Shown: one piece after another, positions 1 to 10,559 of the stretch
Layout: each line of letters starts with the position of its first letter
How positions within the stretch are numbered: position 1 is the first letter of the stretch
NCBI GenBank assembly: GCA_023515745.1
Contig: JALECJ010000257.1
Coordinates: 1,428,687 to 1,492,686, forward strand
DNA length: 64,000 bases
Direction: 5' to 3'
DNA from: Amoeboaphelidium protococcarum
Taxonomy: Eukaryota > Aphelidiomycota > Aphelidea
Notes under the pieces: model-generated
What the model saw: only the letters and a program-made list of their open reading frames with translations
Told to the model about the DNA's origin: nothing
The model's database searches: none
Translations under genes and position numbers: made by a program

Positions 1-764
1 CTTGATGGAGCATTATTCTCTTATCCAACCAGATCGATTGTAGTATAACCAGGGCGAAAGAACTTTCTGGCAGCCTATTTCACCCACCTGGGCATAGTTG
101 CACTAAATAGCAAAGTTTAATGTTCTGTCGCGTTGGAAGTGGAAGCTTTATGCTTCTTTATCAAACCCAGAATCTACTCCAATTACTCCTCAAAGCCGAT
201 ATCCAACATGTAATCACTCTCATCCAGGCAGAGTAATTACACCTAACTCAAATTAAACTTATTGCTGTCTAGCAAGTCAACTATTCGCCCAGGAGTGCCA
301 ATACATATATCAGCCGATCTTAGCGCGTTGACTTGCGGGCCATATCCGACGCCACCATAAATACAAGCACTTTTCAAATCAGGCAAAAACTTTGCAGCTA
401 CGTCATGAACCTGAGTAGCAAGCTCACGCGTTGGGCACAGGATCATAGATCTAGGTGCAAAATCTCTCTTATTGACACTAGCAGAGTTTTACAGAATCTA
501 GCCAATAGGAAGTAGAAACGCCAGCGATTTTCCACTTCCAGTCTTGGCTCTTGCAATCAGATCCTTGCCATCCATGATGATATCAAAGGTCTACTTCTGG
601 ATCGGGAATAACTCCTTGATACCATTACGTATTAAAATGTTTTAGTATTTAGGAGACAGATTAGGATGAATTGAGGAATCAATACTCTATTATTGTACAG
701 CACTATTACTACTAACAGAGCTATGTCTGATCTGACGTATGACGCGCTTAGTCTATCGAAACAT
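1..764 (-). CDS. DEAD-box RNA helicase, mitochondrial-like, 3' part outside window
   Basis: ATP-dependent RNA helicase, N-terminal RecA domain only; the gene runs off the left edge. Reading TAA/TAG as Gln gives one open frame from the ATG at 764. Visible motifs: Q-motif region FPIQKQTF, motif I AKTGSGKS (about residue 73), motif Ia PTRELA (111-116), GG, TPGR, motif II DESD (about 181-184, in place of DEAD) and motif III SAT. The text after SAT (MPRWVKQAARKFF, then Y-T-T-I-D-L-V-G) resembles the DDX21/DDX50 branch, whose motif II is DEVD. The first 20 residues are rich in Arg, Lys and Ser with no acidic residue, like a mitochondrial presequence. Helicase fold and partial status are clear; subfamily and location are inference. 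Confidence 0.9.
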
Positions 765-884
765 TTGCGCGTTTTTCGTTTCAGTTTGTTCAAAGAGAGA
801 AAAGAAAGAGGAAGGCGTTTCCATTAAGCTGTAAAGTCTCACCATAGTAGAAATTCCACTGCATCAATATATAAATTTTTTTAA

Positions 885-1982
885 TCAAACAATTTCATCA
901 ATAGTATCACGATGAAGATTTTACTTTGCGTCTCCATCCACTGTCATCTCAGTATCTTGTAATTAGTTGGGAGCAACTTTCGCAACCGGTAAGATACTGA
1001 TCTGATCAAAGTAAGCTCCCGTCTTCATAACACTTGCTGCAATATCATCAGGCGTGGACTCGGAATCATCAGTCGTTGCATTCTTTGCCTTGGACTTGGC
1101 TTTGGATTTTTACTACGTTTTTCTCTGTGGCTAAGTACCATCAGGCCTCAAAGTGACTAGTTACATCAAGACGCTGAAGAAGGCATGAGACCAGAATGTG
1201 CAAAACATTAGGCACAGATCAACAATGGCAATACGAGAATGCAAACTCAGTGCCATGCTCTAATCAGCCACCAAGTCATCTGACATCAACTGCCCCGCTG
1301 GCCAAGCAAAGAAACACGCCGATACTCCACACATCAGCTCTACCACCACGATAATCAGTGTCTTGATTACAAGTGGAATGACTGACTTTTTTAAATACTC
1401 GGAGGCTTTCTTTTTATCTTATTTGGAACCCAATGTATCCTTCTTAATATCTAGCACAATCTTTAAAGAAATCAGACCTGAAGCAGAGTCCAGCAATCCA
1501 ATGTAGCAATAAAATACCACCCAATAGATACGCGTCGTAAAGTAAATTGTTGGAAAGATTTAGTAACTGTATAGCGATGATACTATTCCTATGTACAGTC
1601 CTCCTAATGCTATCAGTGGCATCCAAAGTCCGGTTGACACCAAATTTGAACTGTGATACAACCACGTGAATGACTTTAATCTCAAAATGACAATAGTCTC
1701 GTACATAATCACATTGATAGTGTATAGAATCTCACCCGCGGTCCATAGAGCATAGTATAATCCATTGTCGCCAGATGGCTAGATGATAAACTCCTTTGAC
1801 AACTTTATTACAGCGCATAGTAGAGTGCCAGTAGCGCTTAAAGCCATTAGGCGTTATATCTAAGTCTTTGTTTCGACCGCGCGATAGTGCTGACCAACAG
1901 CTAAAGCCAAGGCAACTACGACGAAGGCAACTTCCACTGATATGGCGACTGGATTAAAAGGTTGCAAGTTTATGGCTAACAT
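885..1982 (-). CDS. Multi-pass membrane protein of unknown function
   Basis: One open frame of 365 residues from the ATG at 1982 to TGA at 885, with TAA/TAG read as Gln. About seven hydrophobic stretches are visible (roughly residues 9-32, 45-60, 72-95, 110-135, 145-168, 198-225, 240-270), followed by a polar, Lys- and acid-rich tail of about 85 residues. This is a seven-helix-like layout, but I do not recognise a family signature and see no receptor motif such as DRY or NPxxY. It lies 120 bp upstream of the helicase and on the same strand. An integral membrane protein is well supported; receptor or transporter role cannot be told from sequence alone. Confidence 0.75.
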
Positions 1983-2179
1983 TTTTGTTGCTTATAATAT
2001 TATAAAAGTATGCAATTTTAATGAGGAGTTGTAATACCTTGAGAGAGAAATTTTCACATGCCGCCATCTAAATATAGATTAGCCTCGTTACAAACGTCAT
2101 TTCCATCCAAAGAGTTGGTTCATGTTCAGATAGGGATATTGCATTACGGCGTCTCTATCTAGAGGACAAAAAATTAAAC

Positions 2180-2261
2180 GTCGACAGCAGGATTTGAACC
2201 TGCGCGCCCAGAGGGCAGTTGATTTCGAGTCAACCCCATTGGACCACTTTGGTATGTCGAC
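2180..2261 (-). tRNA. tRNA-Ser (anticodon CGA)
   Basis: On the minus strand an 82-nt cloverleaf folds with a 7-bp acceptor stem (GTCGACA with TGTCGAC), anticodon stem GTTGA/TCAAC around loop CTCGAAA (anticodon CGA, reading UCG), a long class II variable arm (CCC/GGG stem) and a T arm containing GGTTCAAATCC. A long variable arm plus CGA identifies serine. No intron. It is nearly identical to the second tRNA-Ser at 7253 except in the anticodon arm and D loop. Confidence 0.93.
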
Positions 2262-2615
2262 CTAAACTCGGCAAATTTTTGCGGAGGCGTACTACTTAAA
2301 CTACAACTTGAGAGCAATTTAGCGTGTTAAGATCCACAGAGCAATTTTCGGTATATTTGTAGAACTTTGTCCATTCAGAAATTTTGCTTCAATGCTTTTT
2401 AACATAACACATCGCCTGAATCGAACTTTAAAACAGAAAGCTGCAGTCTTGGTCAAGGAAAATATTCTGAGTGATTGCTTTGTTTACGATCTTATTTAAA
2501 GCGCACGCCGATGGAGTATTTCTGTTTGCTAATGACGACCACTTTAGGTACCTAATCCTCGTTGGCACAAGAGCATAAGCCGCCGCGATCGAAGAATTCT
2601 ATAAATGGAGGCTGA
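2262..2615. other. Stretch between tRNA-Ser and the Fanzor-like gene
   Basis: No convincing gene. It may contain the first exon of the nuclease gene that follows: an in-frame ATG could be joined by splicing, but I could not choose one. Confidence 0.4.
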
Positions 2616-4884
2616 AATTTTGTATTTGCTGGATTCTTTTGCAAGATATCTCATCTGCGAATTTATCAAACCAAGGAATCACCCGAGACGTCCTTGCCTG
2701 TATAAGAAAACCATCTATTTTCTAATGTGTAAAGAGACCACGAACACACTAACTAGGATGGTGAAATAGTGGACTTGGCCCAAGTGATTAATCGCGCGGA
2801 TCTATTACGTGATTTCGATTCAGATCATTGGATGAGGGGAGAAGCACTCCATATTATCATGTCTCATCTGAGTAGGCAGTTTTCTGGCTAAAAAGTTTTT
2901 TATGCCTCCTAATAGTTTGATATAGTGAGCACGAATGTCATTTATAGAACTGGCAATCATGAAATTTATCTAGTGTTAGTATGAGTTATGATTCACTTTA
3001 GTTAAGGTTAATATGAGGTATCAATTGGTCAAGTTTTTTAGAAAGGAGCTTAGTCTGATTGATGGTGTTAAATCTTTACAGTGGGATACGCTATTTGAGT
3101 TCTTGATGGATCGGCTGAGTTCAGAGTCTTCTGTTATATTGACTGCTGAATCAATTGGATAATTCTTAAAACCGTAGAAGCATGCGTATATGCCGACTCT
3201 GTCTAAGATATAAACAATATTTGCCGTGCAGTATACTAGAAGATTATTGACATTGGCATGAAGATGATTTTTAAAGATGTATCTGACCGCAATGAAGCCA
3301 CAGCTCGATTCTTTCGCTTCCTCCATGTCCCGTGGCAGAGCATCGATGATTTGATTTTAAGTAATTGTAAGTCGTGGCATGGTTCTAATTTCTGCGCATG
3401 ATGAGATTCCTTTAAGTCCATTTCCACCAGAATCAGCTGCCAATGTTCAATAGTATAAACTGGCACACTTTCATATCCCTCTAAGCAAGACGGTAGGAAA
3501 GATGTCTTAGATTTTCGGCGGTACTAGGATGGATAACATGCTTAAATTAAGATCTTAGTTCCATTTTGGTGATATTATCAAGGGCGAACACATCGTGAAG
3601 GAATTCGAAGCAGATCTGTACAGTGCATCCATACCTGCGCCATCTTAAGTCTTGGATCCCGCTTAAGATGAACGATTTACGATTGAATTGCATCCTGCCT
3701 TGACGACCAAAGTTTAACGTGATAAGACACCGTTTGTCCCCTTCTCTTTGGTGGCTAGTTCGAGCAAAGCAGTTTTGCCTCCAGTAGCTACCTCCAGTAG
3801 AAGCTTGTCAACTGATTAGAAAAGCTCCCTGAAACTCTAGTAAACCGCCGCTTCCAAATCAGGCACGAAGAGAAAGTCGCTAGAGCAGCTGTATGCTTGC
3901 AGCAAGTCTTCGATTCAGCAGTCATCGTGTCCTGGCGGACACTGTCCTGATGACACTTGATTGGAGGAGTATTCAGATGAAGACGACGAGGATGTTGACA
4001 TATATGATCATTAAGAAGAAGACTTGCAGTTAGAGGTCGAAGAGGAGGCGGACGAGCCTGAGGTAGATCAGCCGCGACAAAATTATCAATGGCTTAATGA
4101 CAACAACTTTACTTAACTGGACATCCAAGACAAATCGTTGAAATTTATTGGTGTTGATCCTGGAGTCATTAACATGGCAACCAGTGTAGGGATCAGGGCC
4201 ACTGATGAGCATAATGCGCTGCAAAATTTGGTGGCTAGCAGTCCTTAAGATCTAGAATCCGTCATGCTAGCGACTGACGATTACTACCATGAGCTGCATG
4301 GGAGATCAAGGCCTTACGACAGAGAGCGTGCCAAAGACCTGTGGGCCCAACCTAGATACTGCTTTACTCTGGAGGACTGCTTACTTAAGTCAAAAGATGC
4401 TGCCGCCAAAACCAATTAGAGGATGCCATCTCATCTGGATCTGTCTATTTAAAAGTACAAATTTACCATATTAAAAGTGGAGAAGAGACTAATGATGGAC
4501 AAGGCTGCGTAACTGTTGGGATTGGCTAACTTCAGTCATTAGTAGAAGGACAAGACAATCATCTTCTGGGGAACTGGAGGAACGTCAAGATATGGAAGGA
4601 GATACCTGAGAGGACACCATTTTCATCCTCCAATCTAAAAATTATTGGCATGTCTCCGTCAGCTAGGTCGAATCATTGTTACACATGAGAAAGGCACATC
4701 GAAGCATTGCTATCATGATTTGCAGCCAGTAAAGAGAAGGAGATCAGGGAAGCTCGACGAAGTTACTTGTCATCATTGCAACTAGACTATCAACGGAGAT
4801 GTTTTAGGGGGAGCCAATATATTGAGAGTTGGATTAACAATGAGTACGAATGGTGGAAACTTTCCAATGGAATAAACTAGATGA
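2616..4884 (+). CDS. Fanzor/TnpB-like RNA-guided nuclease homologue (RuvC plus zinc ribbon), multi-exon
   Basis: The C-terminal exon (3431-4884) carries a RuvC-like domain in the order expected for eukaryotic TnpB homologues (Fanzor): catalytic Asp in FIGVDPGVINMATS (codon 4156); FWGTGGTSRYGRRYLRG, matching the Gly-rich strand; Glu in THEKGTSKHC (4687) where Fanzors have D/E-x-x-TSK-x-C; zinc-ligand pairs C-Y-H (4708-4716) and C-H-H-C (4768-4779); final Asp in INGDVLGGANIL (4798). An acidic linker precedes it. Upstream exons join in phase if introns lie at 2975-3041, 3119-3177 and 3367-3430 (59-67 bp). One in-frame TGA (3958) remains. A 48-bp intron 3929-3976 would remove it in frame; otherwise the copy is disabled. 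The start is unresolved: 2616 is only where the first upstream frame opens. The RuvC assignment is strong, Fanzor membership likely, activity unknown. Confidence 0.7.
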
Positions 4885-4899
4885 TTAGATTACTTTATC

Positions 4900-4942
4900 C
4901 CTAAAATTTATTTTAGGCCGCTACCGAGAGACTGATCAGTCT
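4900..4942. repeat. Two palindromes just after the Fanzor-like stop codon
   Basis: 4900-4917 is an inverted repeat CCTAAAAT/ATTTTAGG with a 2-bp spacer. 4929-4942 is the perfect 14-bp palindrome AGACTGATCAGTCT. They begin 16 bp after the TGA and could be a 3'-end RNA structure or an element boundary. No function is shown. Confidence 0.6.
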
Positions 4943-6024
4943 TACATTTACTGTTTTAGCCGAAAATCAACAGTGGTTGCTAAGGAGTCGCACAGAAGCA
5001 TCGGTGTACGAGGAAATCGAAACGATGAATCACCCTCACCGTCCATCCATCATAGTCTTCTTTTCAGTTCTCAATAGTAATCAACAGGTAATGATCAACA
5101 GTATAGTTTTCAATTAGGCTGATAGATTTTTGACTGAGCGCAAACACAATATTAGTTTAGAGAATGGTTTCAACGTGGTTTCAACGCGGAATTACCACCT
5201 AGAATAAATGAAAATAATCTAAAAAATGTTTAAGGCAGCTGTTAACGCATCTTCTCCCTCAGTTCATTGAGCTTTGGAAAATGACGGTATCTAGCATTTA
5301 AGTGCTGACAATGGTGTATGCACGTTTCAACTCTGTGGTGATTGTATTGATGCCTTCTCCTACAATTAGCGACCTAAGTTCGACGGGAGAGTTTCCACAG
5401 CGTGTTCTAATTTACGCTTAGAGGAGATTGCTTTACAGCAAAGAACTGACCACGGTATCCACACTATCATCCCACAAACTTTGTCAACTTAATCATATAG
5501 TTTACAGGCCTGCATATAGATACCTGCTTGTTTACTTTACGCGTCTGAGTGGGCAATGTTATCTTATAATGATGCTGTTTCGATTAGCCTGTCACAAACC
5601 CATATCAAACAATGGGACGCAGACTCTATCGCTGCTTCCGCGTCACTGTCGGCGCTTTATTCTGGTGCAACTGTAGTCGAAAAGAATATTCCACCGAGAC
5701 GTACAGCAGTTATAACAATGCCACCATTAAATTGACCCCTGATACCTCCATCACCTTTTTCGATCTCATTGAGGCTTCGTTGCAAGAACGCTAAGAAGTT
5801 GTAGCTCTCTGTTACATAAAAGGGACAATGTATTCAATTGATTAGAAGAAAGCTCGCGGGAAAAAGGGGAATTTTAAGCAGTCAGTAAGTGCAATTGCTA
5901 TTTAGATTTTCATAAAAAGCTGCCATCTGGCATAGAAGGTGACAGACAACGAGCTGAGCGCCTACCATTCGAAGACGATTAAGCGATTGCAGAGTCTCCA
6001 GAGAAGAAACTTAAGTTCTTCTGA
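4920..6024 (+). other. Coding-like region, gene structure unresolved
   Basis: Plus-strand frames here carry protein-like text with TAA/TAG as Gln, but the frame changes and TGAs interrupt it. A segment with two Cys-x-x-Cys-like residues (FQLCGDCIDAF) and a following run of about 110 residues is open from about 5285 to 5690; a shifted frame is then open to about 5890 and contains ITFFDLIEASLQERQEVVAL. A 54-bp intron (GTTAAC...TCTAG, about 5234-5287) would remove one TGA in phase. The last frame could end at TGA 6022 after EKKLKFF. I recognise no family. It may be a second gene of the Fanzor locus, an intron-rich host gene, or decaying DNA. Direct 11-bp repeats TGGTTTCAACG lie near 5167-5188. 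Confidence 0.4.
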
Positions 6025-6468
6025 TCCACTATGGTACTGATATACTGTTTATATAATCTAATAGTGAATAATTTAGGAAATGAATAAATTAAATGTTTAG
6101 ATATAATTATAACGCGAGACTTTCAAAGATAGTTACAGTACCTGTCTCTCGATTGTTGGTTGAAACGTACAACAGTATGAAAAAAGTGCGACAACGTTGC
6201 GACCACAACCGCGAGCAATAATAAATTTTAGGCCAGCCCCAAGTCACGGCTCTGACGCGGCAGAGTCGCGACGCCTCGGGGGGTAAACTTATTCAGGTTT
6301 ACTTTATATCTTTAACATAGTTTATCTCCATACAACGTAAAAAAGCTCAGAATTGGTCAAGTTTATCGACAAAGGTACATTGCGTCGAACGGTTATATTT
6401 TGATTGTTTGAATTCACCATAACATTTGATAAAAACATCAGAATTGAATAAATCAAGGAAGCGGTTAA
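6025..6468. other. Non-coding stretch with a GC-rich hairpin
   Basis: AT-rich non-coding DNA apart from the GC-rich hairpin described separately. No gene seen. Confidence 0.5.
6237..6281 (+). other. GC-rich stem-loop, possible structured RNA
   Basis: In AT-rich surroundings, 6237-6281 folds into one long hairpin: outer CCCC/GGGG, then GTCACG against CGCGAC, then GGCTCTG against CAGAGTC (one G-U) around a short ACGCG loop. This is far more GC-rich than its flanks. It does not match tRNA or 5S rRNA. It could be the guide-scaffold RNA of the nearby Fanzor-like gene, another ncRNA, or an element end; distance (1.35 kb after that stop) weakens the first idea. Confidence 0.4.
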
Positions 6469-6801
6469 TCATCCTTCATTGGAATACAATAGAAATTATA
6501 GTATATTTCGGATAATATATAAAAAACTTTGAAGAATTTAATTTGCAATACTTGAAGTAGATGTTGTACATTCAGTGTGTTGGAATTTTTAGGATAGCCC
6601 CTCCGTGCGTTTGTCCGTATAAGGCACATGTCCAAGAAATGCCGTACAATGACTGCGGCCTTTGAATAAGGCGAATCCTGCCAATCCAAATGATTTATCA
6701 TACGCGACTTGTGATGAAATGGCTATAAGAGTTGACGCCGGTGATGTCAGGTATTCTGATACACGTATTGAGCTTGCTACTTTGGAGTTTAAACGTGTCA
6801 T
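6469..6801 (-). CDS. Small hypothetical protein (110 aa)
   Basis: Open frame from ATG 6801 to TGA 6469, with several TAA/TAG Gln codons. It starts MTRLNSKVASSIRVSEYL, has a hydrophobic middle (GLAGFALFKG) and a hydrophobic C-terminal stretch (FLYIIRNILQFLLY). No family recognised. With only one stop codon in this code, open frames of this length arise by chance fairly often, so it may not be a gene. Confidence 0.25.
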
Positions 6802-7252
6802 GCTCTTTTAAAAAGCGACATCATCGCGTTTTTTGATCGCGACACGTCAGCAATACAACTAGCATTTAATGATATGTACCAAAACTCTCATGGGATGCGG
6901 TATACGTTTAGCACGACCCGGGATAAGTTTTCTGCTCTTGAATATATAGTCAATATTTCGAATCGTGGAGCGCACGGTCAAACTTCAAGGCTAGTGTCTA
7001 AATGTCGCCTTTCCGACACGCCTTAAAAGGTGACGAAAGTCGAAACGTCTTGCCTAGCAAGGTATCGATTACTGATCCTCACTGTATACGGTGAGTTTAC
7101 TGAGATACTCCGGCCATCGTGCCGCTTAAACACGCCACTATGAGCGCGTTGGTATGACCTTGTAGTAGGTTCGCTCGTAGCCTTTTTGGAGTGAAACAAG
7201 TGATTCGTTGGTATACAATTAGTGCAGAGCCGCAATTTTAGCATTTTCCCGT
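6802..7252. other. Stretch before the second tRNA-Ser
   Basis: No gene with recognisable features. The plus-strand tRNA-Ser starts at 7253. Confidence 0.4.
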
Positions 7253-7333
7253 GTCGACATATCAAAGTGGTTACTGAGATTGACTTGAAATCAATTGCCC
7301 TCCGGGCGCGCAGGTTCAAATCCTGCTGTCGAC
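7253..7333 (+). tRNA. tRNA-Ser (anticodon UGA)
   Basis: 81-nt cloverleaf with acceptor stem GTCGACA/TGTCGAC, anticodon stem ATTGA/TCAAT around loop CTTGAAA (anticodon TGA, reading UCA), a long variable arm (CCC/GGG) and T arm GCAGGTTCAAATCCTGC. No intron. It is the sister of the minus-strand tRNA-Ser at 2180-2261. It reads serine UCA codons and is not a suppressor tRNA. Confidence 0.93.
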
Positions 7334-7952
7334 GACCTTAATTTCATTTTTGGTTGCCAGTTAATATCTTAACTCTGCTCGAATTCATGTTCTACCGTAC
7401 CAGAGCCATCTACTGCTTCATCAACTGAACAAAACTTTAACTCTGGTATAACTCTGCGGTAATGAGATTGAGAAAGGTAAAGTATAATCACTAAACTGTA
7501 TTCAAACTATATAAATCACAAATCTCCGATTGCAACTTGATAAAAGACTGAATTCTATTCTACTCCGCTAGTTCATCGCGGGATACCACTATGTTTATAG
7601 TCATTCCCTATTTCGTACCTTCAGGTAACAATGTCACAGGATACTCAATCACAGTCAGACGGTCTGGCGTCATTAGTAATGCAATCTACACACACTCTCT
7701 CCTCAGATAGCAACAACTTCTGTAATTCATCTCTATACAATCATTCATACATTAGAATCTATTTTGCTGACGAGTAATGCAACGGGATCTTACGACATGA
7801 TACCTACAAATAGTCCAAGAATATTGCAGAGTTGCGCCAGCGAAAATAAAGAACGTTGGGAGAGCGGCTCCCTTTCAGAATCTCGAGAAGACGCGCTAAT
7901 CATTCCCTCAACTCTTTATCCAAAATTGCAAAGGTAACAAGAACATTTAAAT
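7334..7952. other. Upstream region of the peroxiredoxin gene
   Basis: A plus-strand frame starting at ATG 7631 stays open into the peroxiredoxin gene in another frame, but its composition is not protein-like and no family is seen. I treat the stretch as 5' untranslated and promoter DNA. Confidence 0.4.
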
Positions 7953-8600
7953 ATGCTTCGCATTTGTAAAAGATTCAACTCTGGACTGGCTGCTGCTCCT
8001 GCTTAAAGTGCCAAGTTGCTGGGAAAGGCACCTCAATTCCAGGCAGTGTCCGTTTGGAACAAAGAGTTCAAGCAAGTGAAATTGGATGATTTTAAAGGCA
8101 AGTGGGTGCTGCTGTTCACCTATCCTATGGATTTCACATTCACCTGTCCAACGGAGATTTTATCTTTTAGCAAAAATTATGACGAGTTCTAAAAGAACAA
8201 TTGTCAAGTTCTGGGTTCATCCGTGGACAGTCAGTTCACTCATCTTGCTTGGATTAATACGCCGCAGGACAAGGGCGGACTGGGCCAGGATTTGAAAGTT
8301 CCCCTGCTCGCTGATGTTAATCGCGACATTGCGACAAAGTATGGCTGCCTTCTGGACAACGGTGTATGTTCTCGTGCCACGTACCTAATCGATCCTCAGC
8401 AACGCATTCGCCATATCAGCTAAAACGACCTACCAGTGGGTAGAAATGTTAAAGAGTACTTGCGTCTACTACAAGCTTTCCAGTTTGCTGATGAACACGG
8501 TGAAGTGTGTCCGAGCGACTGGCAAGTTGGCCATGACACTATCAAGCCTGATCCTAAAGGTTCGCTGGAGTATTTCAAAAAGGCTGCCAAAAAGTAATGA
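7953..8600 (+). CDS. 2-Cys peroxiredoxin, mitochondrial type (215 aa)
   Basis: Thiol peroxidase that reduces hydrogen peroxide and organic peroxides, recycled by thioredoxin. Single exon. The peroxidatic Cys is in [13 protein letters not shown] (about residue 66). Other family signatures visible are [30 protein letters not shown] and [18 protein letters not shown]; the resolving Cys is in GEVCPSDWQ. The family usually has DFTFVCPTE, so one position differs. The first 20 residues ([20 protein letters not shown]) are basic and hydroxylated, fitting import into mitochondria as for PRDX3. One TAA Gln lies in the presequence and others in the core. Stop is TGA. The gene converges on IMPDH with 63 bp between them. 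Confidence 0.96.
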
Positions 8601-8663
8601 TTAAATGACTTATATTCATGAATTACATTAAATTTATTACTCTTATTTACTCTTTCTATAACT

Positions 8664-10235
8664 TCACGCGAAGAGCCTCTTTTCATAAGAGACCAGACCG
8701 TGAACTCCACCTTCAACCTGGCTACTTGGGCTTCTTAATTCAAAACGAACTGAGCCAGCTCTAACTTCATCTTGCAACTTTTTTACAGAACCCGTGCCAA
8801 TGTCTTGCAAACCTTGTTAGACACCAGCGATGAGATACGGCATAAACTACATGACTGATCCTTTATCTTCAATAGCACCAGACACACCTTGCGCAACTTT
8901 CAGCACCTGCTAATCAGAGTAATAACGTTTACTTGCTGCAGATCCTTGTTCCATAGCAGATATGCTGCCCATACCGCGATATCTCTTCAACTTCTTACCC
9001 TCTTGGTAAAAGTACTCACTAGGAGATTCGGTGGTGGCAGCTAATAGAGAGCCCATCATGACACAAGACGCGCCCAGAGATAGAGCTTTAATAATATGAC
9101 CACAGTTAGAAATTCCGCCATCAGCAATCACTGGAATACCACGACTGTGACAATACTAGGCCACCTGGTAGACTGCAGTTCCCTGTGGACGACCACATGC
9201 CATAACTTCCTAAGTGATACAGATAGAACCACTACCCATTCCTACACGGAGAGCATCGGCACCAGCATCAATAAGATTCTTTGCCTAAGCTTTCGTAACA
9301 ACATTACCAGCAATAACCTGGATGTCGTCCTTGTACTGCTGTCTTAGATGCTGAATCATTTCAATTTACCATTTACTATTTCCCTGTGAGCTATCAAGCA
9401 CAATGACATCGACACCGGCTTTATACAGTGCTTCAAGGCGAACCTTATCATCAGGGCGAGTTCCGATAGCAGCACCAACAAGCAATTGATTATTCTCCTC
9501 GTTCCGCAAAGTCTGGCGGTAACTCTTACTAGACTGAGGATAATCTCGCTTCTTCAACAGATCTTTTCTACTAACCAAAGAGATCAGCTCACCTCTATCA
9601 TTTACAATCGGAAGTTTCCCCTTCTTACTACTCTTCAGGATTTCATTCGCCTTACTCAGTGTGACATGTTAAGGCGCAGTAACCAACTGATCCAGAGGCG
9701 TCATAACATTAACCAATTGAGTCGCCTGCTGTGTGGCAGTATCCTGCATAAAGTCAATATCACGACGCGTAACAATACCAATCAACTTGGATCCAATCTT
9801 ACCAGACTCGGTAATAGGAATACCACAGAAACCGTACTGATTCTTGATCTGCAAAACATCAGCCACCGTATTAGTCGGCCCAAGAACGACCGGATCAGAA
9901 ATAAATCCATTCTCGTACTTTTTCACGCGGCGTATCATGGCACACTGATCTTCCACCGCGCAGTTGTAGTGCACTATACCGACACCGCCCATCAGAGCCA
10001 TCGCTATCGCCATCTCAGCCTCGGTCACAGTGTCCATTGGACTGCTGACGAAAGGCGTCTTCAACTTGATCTTCCGCGTCAGATGAGATTCCAAATTGAC
10101 AGCCTGTGCTGGGAAATCGATGTATCCAGGTAGCATGAGAAAATCATTGTACGTGAGACCGCCAAACTTGGTAGAATCGAACAGCTCTTTCGCCGAGAGT
10201 CCATCATACAAATCCTACTATGTAGACTAAGTCAT
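8664..10235 (-). CDS. Inosine-5'-monophosphate dehydrogenase (523 aa)
   Basis: Catalyses the NAD-dependent conversion of IMP to XMP, the committed step of GMP synthesis, in the cytosol. Single exon from ATG 10235; the start [19 protein letters not shown] contains three reassigned stop codons. The catalytic barrel opens with [17 protein letters not shown]. The two CBS domains are inserted at about residues 120-240. The active-site loop is [17 protein letters not shown] with catalytic Cys339, followed by [20 protein letters not shown] and the flap [14 protein letters not shown] codes for the first Gln of GVQQGLQDIG, a conserved IMPDH position, which is good evidence for the code. Length matches the 514-aa animal enzyme. 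Confidence 0.98.
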
Positions 10236-10559
10236 TTCCGCAGATTAAAGTTTATTATTTTCAGATTATATGTCTCTTTAGAGTAACGAACTGAATATAC
10301 ACTCTGGATGGAGATCGAATAAGCAATCGTGAAGAAAGTGAAAGCGAACGTTTTAGAGTTTCCTTTAGAAAACTCGACGGGACGCGATTCTAGCGCGTTT
10401 GAATTGTTTCGCTCTCTCTTTCAACTGAAGACCGCTCTTTCTCGCCCAGTCGAGCCGCTGACGTAACTTTTGCCCTTCTTTTGTACTTATAGCAGACATA
10501 GTAAGAACAGATAATTTTTAAGTAGTTGAAGTTTTAGTGAAATAAGTATCAGAATAAAA
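10236..10559. other. Divergent promoter region, IMPDH / cyt b5-ACAD
   Basis: 324 bp between two divergent starts. No gene seen. It presumably holds both promoters; no known element was identified. Confidence 0.5.

Noticed and set aside
2262-7252. Terminal inverted repeats for the Fanzor-like element
   Set aside because: I searched by eye near both flanks and found only the tRNA genes, local palindromes and a shared TTTTAGGCC (near 4911 and 6227), too short to call element ends.
7631-8090. Plus-strand open frame beginning MSQDTQSQSDGLA, upstream of the peroxiredoxin
   Set aside because: It overlaps the peroxiredoxin in another frame and its text is not protein-like. With only TGA as stop, frames of this length occur by chance.
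9486-10133. Long plus-strand open frame opposite IMPDH
   Set aside because: It is antisense to a perfectly conserved enzyme and has no protein-like features.
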